Assembly: GCA_963989385.1 (NCBI GenBank)
Contig: OZ022512.1
Span: 23,333,899-23,397,898 of the forward strand
Length of the DNA: 64,000 nt
From: Ctena decussata
Taxonomy: Eukaryota; Mollusca; Bivalvia; Lucinida; Lucinidae
Reading direction: 5' to 3'
Below the pieces are notes generated by a model. That model did no database searches. It was not told where the DNA came from and was given only the letters and a program-made list of their open reading frames with translations. Every line of letters starts with the position of its first letter. The stretch's first letter is position 1. A program made the translations under genes and the position numbers. This document shows, in pieces, positions 60,366-64,000 of the stretch.

Positions 60366-60594
60366 ACATTGGTTAGGTAAAGGTACACATAAATTACAAA
60401 GGCAACCCAATTGTACTTCAAAAAAACACAAAACAGAACAGAGGCTCTCACGCGTCAGAAAGATTTGTTATTTATTCTATGACCATTTTCTATGCATTTT
60501 GACTATTTTTAACAGAAAAAATAACGTTGTCAGAGACGGCGTCATAATGTTTCGCAATACAATTGTCGTTAGTCATATCATAAGAAACCATAGT

Positions 60595-60820
60595 TGAGCC
60601 GCGACACGAGAAAACCAACAAAATGTCAGGTGCGCCAGACGAAGACTCAAATCAGCCTGGCTATCCACCCAGTCTGAACAGAGTCTTTGCTGTGTGCTTA
60701 TAGGGTAGCTAAGATTCTTAACTAGCTCCATGCGGACATCGATGACTCTGATCAGACTGGGCGGATGTCCAGGCTGTTCTGAGTCTTCGCTGGGCGCGCA
60801 TGCCAATTTGTTGCGGCTCA
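60595..60820. mobile_element. Palindromic MITE (TGAGCC family)
   Basis: Starts TGAGCCGCGACACGAGAAAA and ends AATTTGTTGCGGCTCA. The right terminal arm has lost about 14 bases. It ends 25 bp from exon 2. Confidence 0.85.
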
Positions 60821-60845
60821 TATGTTCTCACTTCATTTGTGTTAC

Positions 60846-60947
60846 CTTGAGATTCTGTATTCTTCTGAGTGGATCATGGTCAAATATTTCCTCGGATATA
60901 ATTTCTATTCCGCTGCCTTTCACCTCCTGTACCAAGTTGTCCGTAAC
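60846..60947 (-). CDS. GABBR2-like: GABA-B-like receptor, visible exon 2 (Venus-flytrap)
   Basis: The 102-bp exon encodes 34 residues: VTDNLVQEVKGSGIEIISEE, then IFDHDPLRRIQNLK. It aligns with the family segment (T)LxDLxxxVKxxGIEIxxxxSFxxDPxxxVKxLK. Acceptor ATCCTTAG, donor GTAAC, phase 0 at both ends. The exon sits in a gap of about 200 bp between two copies of the TGAGCC palindromic MITE. One ends at 60820, 25 bp from the donor side; the other starts near 61018. Confidence 0.93.
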
Positions 60948-61017
60948 CTAAGGATAAAAAGTATTGTGGATCCAAATAAAAGGAATACACCGCCAGTTAT
61001 CGACAAAAATCAAATTA

Positions 61018-61175
61018 GCAGCGACACGACAAATCCAACATAGTTGGATGTGCGGCAAGCGAAGACTCAAATCAGCCTGGGCATCCGCTTAGTAATCGCT
61101 GTCGGCCTGAAGGTAGCTTAGACCCTTAGCTACCCACCCTTTAAGTACACAGCGAAGATTCTGATCAGACTGGGC
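61018..61175. repeat. Truncated TGAGCC-family MITE
   Basis: Begins AGCGACACGACAAATCCAAC and continues through AGACTCAAATCAGCCTGGGC to CTGATCAGACTGGGCGAATA. The right terminal arm is missing. It lies about 70 bp upstream of exon 2. Confidence 0.75.
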
Positions 61176-61449
61176 GAATATTTAATGGAACTTTCATCGT
61201 TTTCGAGAAAATAAGCAAATTAAACTACGTTCGCACTATGGAGGAAACGGACTATACAGGTAAATGCTTATCTTCGGCCCGCTCGGAGATAATCGGAACA
61301 TCCCGTGACTAAAATGACTTTTCTGCCACATGAAGTAACAGACGAGACAAGCTAAGGCCCCAACCAACAAAAATCCTTCGCTTTATGTCGAGTCCATTAT
61401 TGAGTCTGATGCCCGACCCACCGGCTATATAAGTTTGAATATAAGTTCG

Positions 61450-61640
61450 AATATCAGTGGATTAAGCGCTGTCCTACTGATCTAGCGAACCCGGGCCCGA
61501 GCCCCGCTTGAGTCGGGAATCTTTCCTTTGGTAAACGGGGTTCAATAGCACACAACCTTTCATTGTCACCCTCCCATTGTCCTGATATGGCTGAACTACT
61601 GTTGAAAAGGACGTAGAATCGTAAGCCATCCAATCAGTGT
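61450..61640 (+). repeat. tRNA-derived SINE, family A, 5'-damaged
   Basis: CAGTGGATTAAGCGCTG and GGGCCCGAGCCCCGC resemble the two boxes. The tail has AACGGGGTTCAATAGCACAC and CCTTTCATTGTCACCCTCC. Confidence 0.75.
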
Positions 61641-61931
61641 AAGCAAGTTTAACGTATAAAATCAAACATTGTCAGTCAGGTGATACCGTATGCGAGAAAA
61701 AGTATCTTTCATGAGTGTGCGGTAGGACCCGTCCCTCAGGATTGCTGTACGGTATAACTCAGCAAGGCTCGTGATGCCGAACAGTGACCCTCATGACACC
61801 TATTCTATCCGCAGCTCACACCAATGAAAGATACTCATAATAATTACCTAGCAATTTGACATACGCTGACAAACGTAAAAATGCAATTCAAATTAGACAA
61901 CCAATGGGGAGCCATCTTATGTGCGTCTATA

Positions 61932-62143
61932 CTAGGGTCAAGTCAGCTAAATTCGGACAGCAAGTAAATTCGGACAGTGACATTGTTTCCTTTATATGTC
62001 AGTTGTTAGGAATTAAAAAACAAAAATAACTGTGCAAACAGTGAAAATCCTGATGATTATGAGCCGTCTCATCTGGATTACCACTGTTTGCAATGGTATG
62101 CCCGAATTTACTTGCTGTCCGAATTTACCTGACTTGACCCTAC
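61932..62143. mobile_element. Palindromic element (TAGGGTCAAGTCAGCTAAATTC arms) with nested hairpin
   Basis: TAGGGTCAAGTCAGCTAAAT then TCGGACAGCAAGTAAATTCGG pairs with CCGAATTTACTTGCTGTCCG then AATTTACCTGACTTGACCCTA. The GCAAACAGTG hairpin family lies in its centre at 62035-62093. Confidence 0.82.
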
Positions 62144-62443
62144 CTGCCATCATGTTTGCATTTTTAAGATGTGTGGGTACACCTTCATAATTTTAATCAT
62201 TTTTTAAAAAGGGGAACAACCCTCGTGACACCTTGTTTGTCTCCTTGGAATACAGCCCCTTCCGCAGACGGTCCCATTCAGACGGGAGGCAAAAATAATG
62301 ATTGTAAATATTTTTTTTTTTTTTTTTTTACTATCTTCATAAATGTGTATATTTTCAACTTAGGGGTTCCTTTGTCTCAATAATGAGCTCGCCTATAGTC
62401 AAAGATGGATTAAAGAATCAAAATGTGTAGGAGTGAAACATAC

Positions 62444-62614
62444 CGCTGAAAAGTAGTCCTGTGCAACGTTAAGTGTGGCAACCTTTCTCCAGTTGAAGAA
62501 CTTCGCAAGCGCTATTCTGGCGAGATTGAATCTGTTATCTGGAGCCGAAAGCCGGAAAAGTCTTGGAAACCGCTTCCTATCTGATAGTACAGGTGACGCA
62601 CCGCCGTAAGATAT
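62444..62614 (-). CDS. GABBR2-like: GABA-B-like receptor, visible exon 1 (Venus-flytrap lobe 1/2)
   Basis: The 171-bp exon encodes 57 residues starting ISYGGASPVLSDRKRF and including FNWRKVATLNVAQDYFSA. This matches the GABA-B block SYGSSSPALSxRxRFPxFFR followed by the W-K-K/R-(I/V)-x-T strand. The acceptor is a TATTTTCAG at 62615-62623 and the donor is GTATGT starting at 62443; both sides are phase 0. It is the most upstream exon I could find. The preceding exon, which should end in the VIGPxCS region, is not visible before 64000. The exon lies between a hairpin element ending near 62142 and a SINE starting near 62828. Confidence 0.93.
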
Positions 62615-62827
62615 CTGAAAATATTTGTTTTTCTGAGAGCAGCTGACCTTCGTTTTCTCAAATGCTGATATCTGAAAATACCCTCGTATATCAAAGAATA
62701 TAGTTTAAATGCTTTTCTTATCTTCCTTTACATTTCAACTCCTGTTATCTTAAACTACAGATCAATTGCTCGTAAGTAATACATCAATACTTACATATTT
62801 AGTGTACTTACTGAAAGCCCTACATTA

Positions 62828-63022
62828 TTACTGGATGATGGAGTTTACGTTCTTTTTAACAATATTTCAGTCATACCAGGACGATACGTGGGTGATAATG
62901 AAATGCTGTGTGCAATGGAACCCTGTTTACGATTGAAAAGATTCCCGCCTACGGCGGGGCTCGAACCCGCGACTGCTAGATCAGCAGGTCAGCGCTTAAC
63001 CTACTGCGCTACCGGGGCTCCT
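62828..63022 (-). repeat. tRNA-derived SINE, family A
   Basis: The minus strand begins AGGAGCCCCGGTAGCGCAGT, has CGGGTTCGAGCCCCGCC as a very good B box, and continues AAACAGGGTTCCATTGCACA. It is the best-preserved tRNA-like head in the window. Confidence 0.82.
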
Positions 63023-63049
63023 GTAAATTATTGAAACATAATGTAGTTT

Positions 63050-63500
63050 ACATTCCAATAATTATACTGGGCCACGCGATGTAGCATGACTTTAAATGAC
63101 GTGAAAATAAACCATTGGTCTCTACAATCTGATTGGATGTTGGCGACCTCATGACGTCAACGACGCTGTTCCGCTTTTAGCAAAAAAAAAAAAGCTGCGA
63201 GTAGGTCGTTTGTGAAAAAGAGGAGGGCAAATAATTGATTTAATTTCTTTTTCGCTGAATAAATTTCCATGAAACTTTGCATACATAAATCTATTACCCA
63301 TATGAACTCGGGTAAGTAAATTCCGAAGTTTTTCACTTTCAGATAAAAGTAACTTTATTAAGGATTACCATTTTTCTTCTCAATTTTATGCCATCTTTAC
63401 ATGGGAGGTAATCCTAAACTTTTATGGTACAACAGCCATTGTTGCTTCTTTAGTTACTATACTAATACTAGTATTCATTCACAAATGTTGCGTTTAGCTC
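63050..63500. repeat. Two adjoining dispersed-repeat fragments
   Basis: 63050-63190 is an inverted copy of 25480-25655. 63250-63495 is related to the left half of the 54935-55640 element: it shares CCATGAAACTTTGCATACAT, GAACTCGGGTAAGTAAATTC and GTACAACAGCCATTGTTGCT. Confidence 0.7.
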
Positions 63501-64000
63501 AGTTTGCAAGTAACCACACGGGCTTGAGTCTTCTAACTTGCTCCAAAGACACGTCTGGGAAAAATCTACTGAAAGCAGCGATGCATATTGTGCCTTGGCC
63601 TATACGTCACGGTCGACTGAACATAGAAACTATATTGCCCGTTGGATTAAGCTCAGTTTCTAGTGAGTAACCGCAAGGCCTAGAGTCTTCAAACTTGCTC
63701 CATATATAATCTGGGGAAGATCTGCTGAAATCCGCGATGCATATTGTGCCTTGTTCTCAATTTCACGGGTGACAGAACATTGAAAAAATACTCACCTGTT
63801 GCGTTTAGCTCGGTTTCTAAATAACCACAATGGCTAGAGTCATTAAACTTGCTCCATGGATGCGTCCAGGGATGATCTATTGAAAGCAGTGACGCATATT
63901 GGGCTATGGGCTGATCTAAGGTCCAGAGATTTTGCCTTATATCTCTAAGACTATTTGATGTATGAACATGACTGCCTGGGATAATGACTCAGTATGACCC
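63490..64000. repeat. Tandem repeat of about 165-bp units, running off the window
   Basis: GTTTAGCTCAGTTTGCAAGT with CTTCTAACTTGCTCCA and GCGATGCATATTGTGCC recurs near 63491, 63650 and 63800 (GTTTAGCTCGGTTTCTAAAT). The open frame at 63401-63670 is a by-product of the repeat. Confidence 0.75.

Larger units (their letters stand above)
2974..62614 (-). other. GABBR2-like: GABA-B receptor-like class C GPCR gene (14 visible exons, 5' end outside window)
   Basis: This is the whole visible gene on the minus strand, about 60 kb with roughly 2 kb of coding sequence. Known for the family: class C metabotropic receptors at the plasma membrane bind an amino-acid-type ligand in an extracellular Venus-flytrap domain and couple to Gi/o, usually as B1/B2 heterodimers. 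Seen here: 14 segments translate in frame across GT-AG junctions and line up in order with the GABA-B family. They run from the end of Venus-flytrap lobe 1 (ISYGGASPVLSDRKRF) to TM7 (QLVVFIPK) and a short tail. About 657 residues are visible and the N-terminal 130-150 are missing. The second intracellular loop (SKTWRVYKIF) and TM6 entry (ALNDSRLIG) resemble subunit 2 more than subunit 1. Intron 11 alone is about 15.8 kb. Subunit assignment is an inference; it could be an invertebrate-specific orphan paralogue. Confidence 0.93.

Noticed and set aside
62828..63022. Genuine tRNA gene
   Set aside because: A and B boxes are good, but the sequence continues into a shared SINE tail and does not fold into a clean cloverleaf by eye; five relatives show the same tail.
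63401..63670. 89-codon frame near the right edge as a receptor 5' exon
   Set aside because: It is on the wrong strand and composed of a tandem repeat and a dispersed-element fragment.

Overview
This window is AT-rich, repeat-dense animal nuclear DNA. It has spliceosomal introns, many short interspersed elements, long microsatellites and no long uninterrupted ORF. The repertoire suggests a bivalve mollusc: palindromic elements beginning TGAGCCGCGACACG, repeats carrying TGACCTTGACCTT and ending in GACGGACG runs, and tRNA-derived SINEs. I recall closely related palindromes from heterodont clams; the species cannot be named from the sequence.

The one real protein-coding gene lies on the minus strand and spans almost the whole window, from before position 62614 down to a stop codon at 2974. 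I assembled 14 exons by hand. Splice sites are GT-AG and intron phases agree at every junction (0,0,0,2,1,1,1,2,0,0,0,0,0). Together they give about 657 residues of a class C G-protein-coupled receptor of the GABA-B family. Seven exons (62614 to 39995) hold most of the Venus-flytrap domain. Six exons (about 35746 to 4798) hold the seven membrane helices, and a last exon (3150-2974) holds a short 58-residue tail. The signal peptide and first part of lobe 1 must lie beyond position 64000. The membrane half looks more like subunit 2 (GABBR2). The Venus-flytrap half keeps a tyrosine typical of subunit 1. The tail has no coiled coil.

Everything else is intronic or 3'-flanking mobile DNA. Region by region: 0-1.3 kb has a dead LINE reverse-transcriptase tail. 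1.3-3.0 kb is a three-level nest of DNA elements touching the receptor stop codon. 3.4-8.3 kb holds palindromic MITEs and TIR repeats around exons 13 and 12. 8.8-14.4 kb is an AGGTCA-rich element carrying further elements. 15.7-26.7 kb holds word-array DNA, TIR elements, SINEs and exon 11. 26.7-32.4 kb holds tandem satellite-like arrays and exon 10. 34-40 kb holds exons 9, 8 and 7 and a fresh 0.7-kb tandem duplication. 40.2-41 kb is a palindromic element invaded by a LINE. 43.5-45.6 kb has exon 6 squeezed between two DNA transposons. 45.9-56 kb holds exons 5, 4 and 3 among repeats. 56-59.8 kb is a 3.8-kb TIR element with GT microsatellites and another piece of the same LINE family. 59.8-64 kb holds SINEs, MITEs and exons 2 and 1.

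The most notable points are: the hand-reconstructed GABA-B-like receptor with mixed subunit features and a minimal tail; a stop codon that coincides with a MITE terminus; exons surviving as small islands between transposons; a duplicated splice donor after exon 10; and several DNA elements whose interiors are dense arrays of one short word and its complement, three of them flanked by 3-bp target-site duplications.
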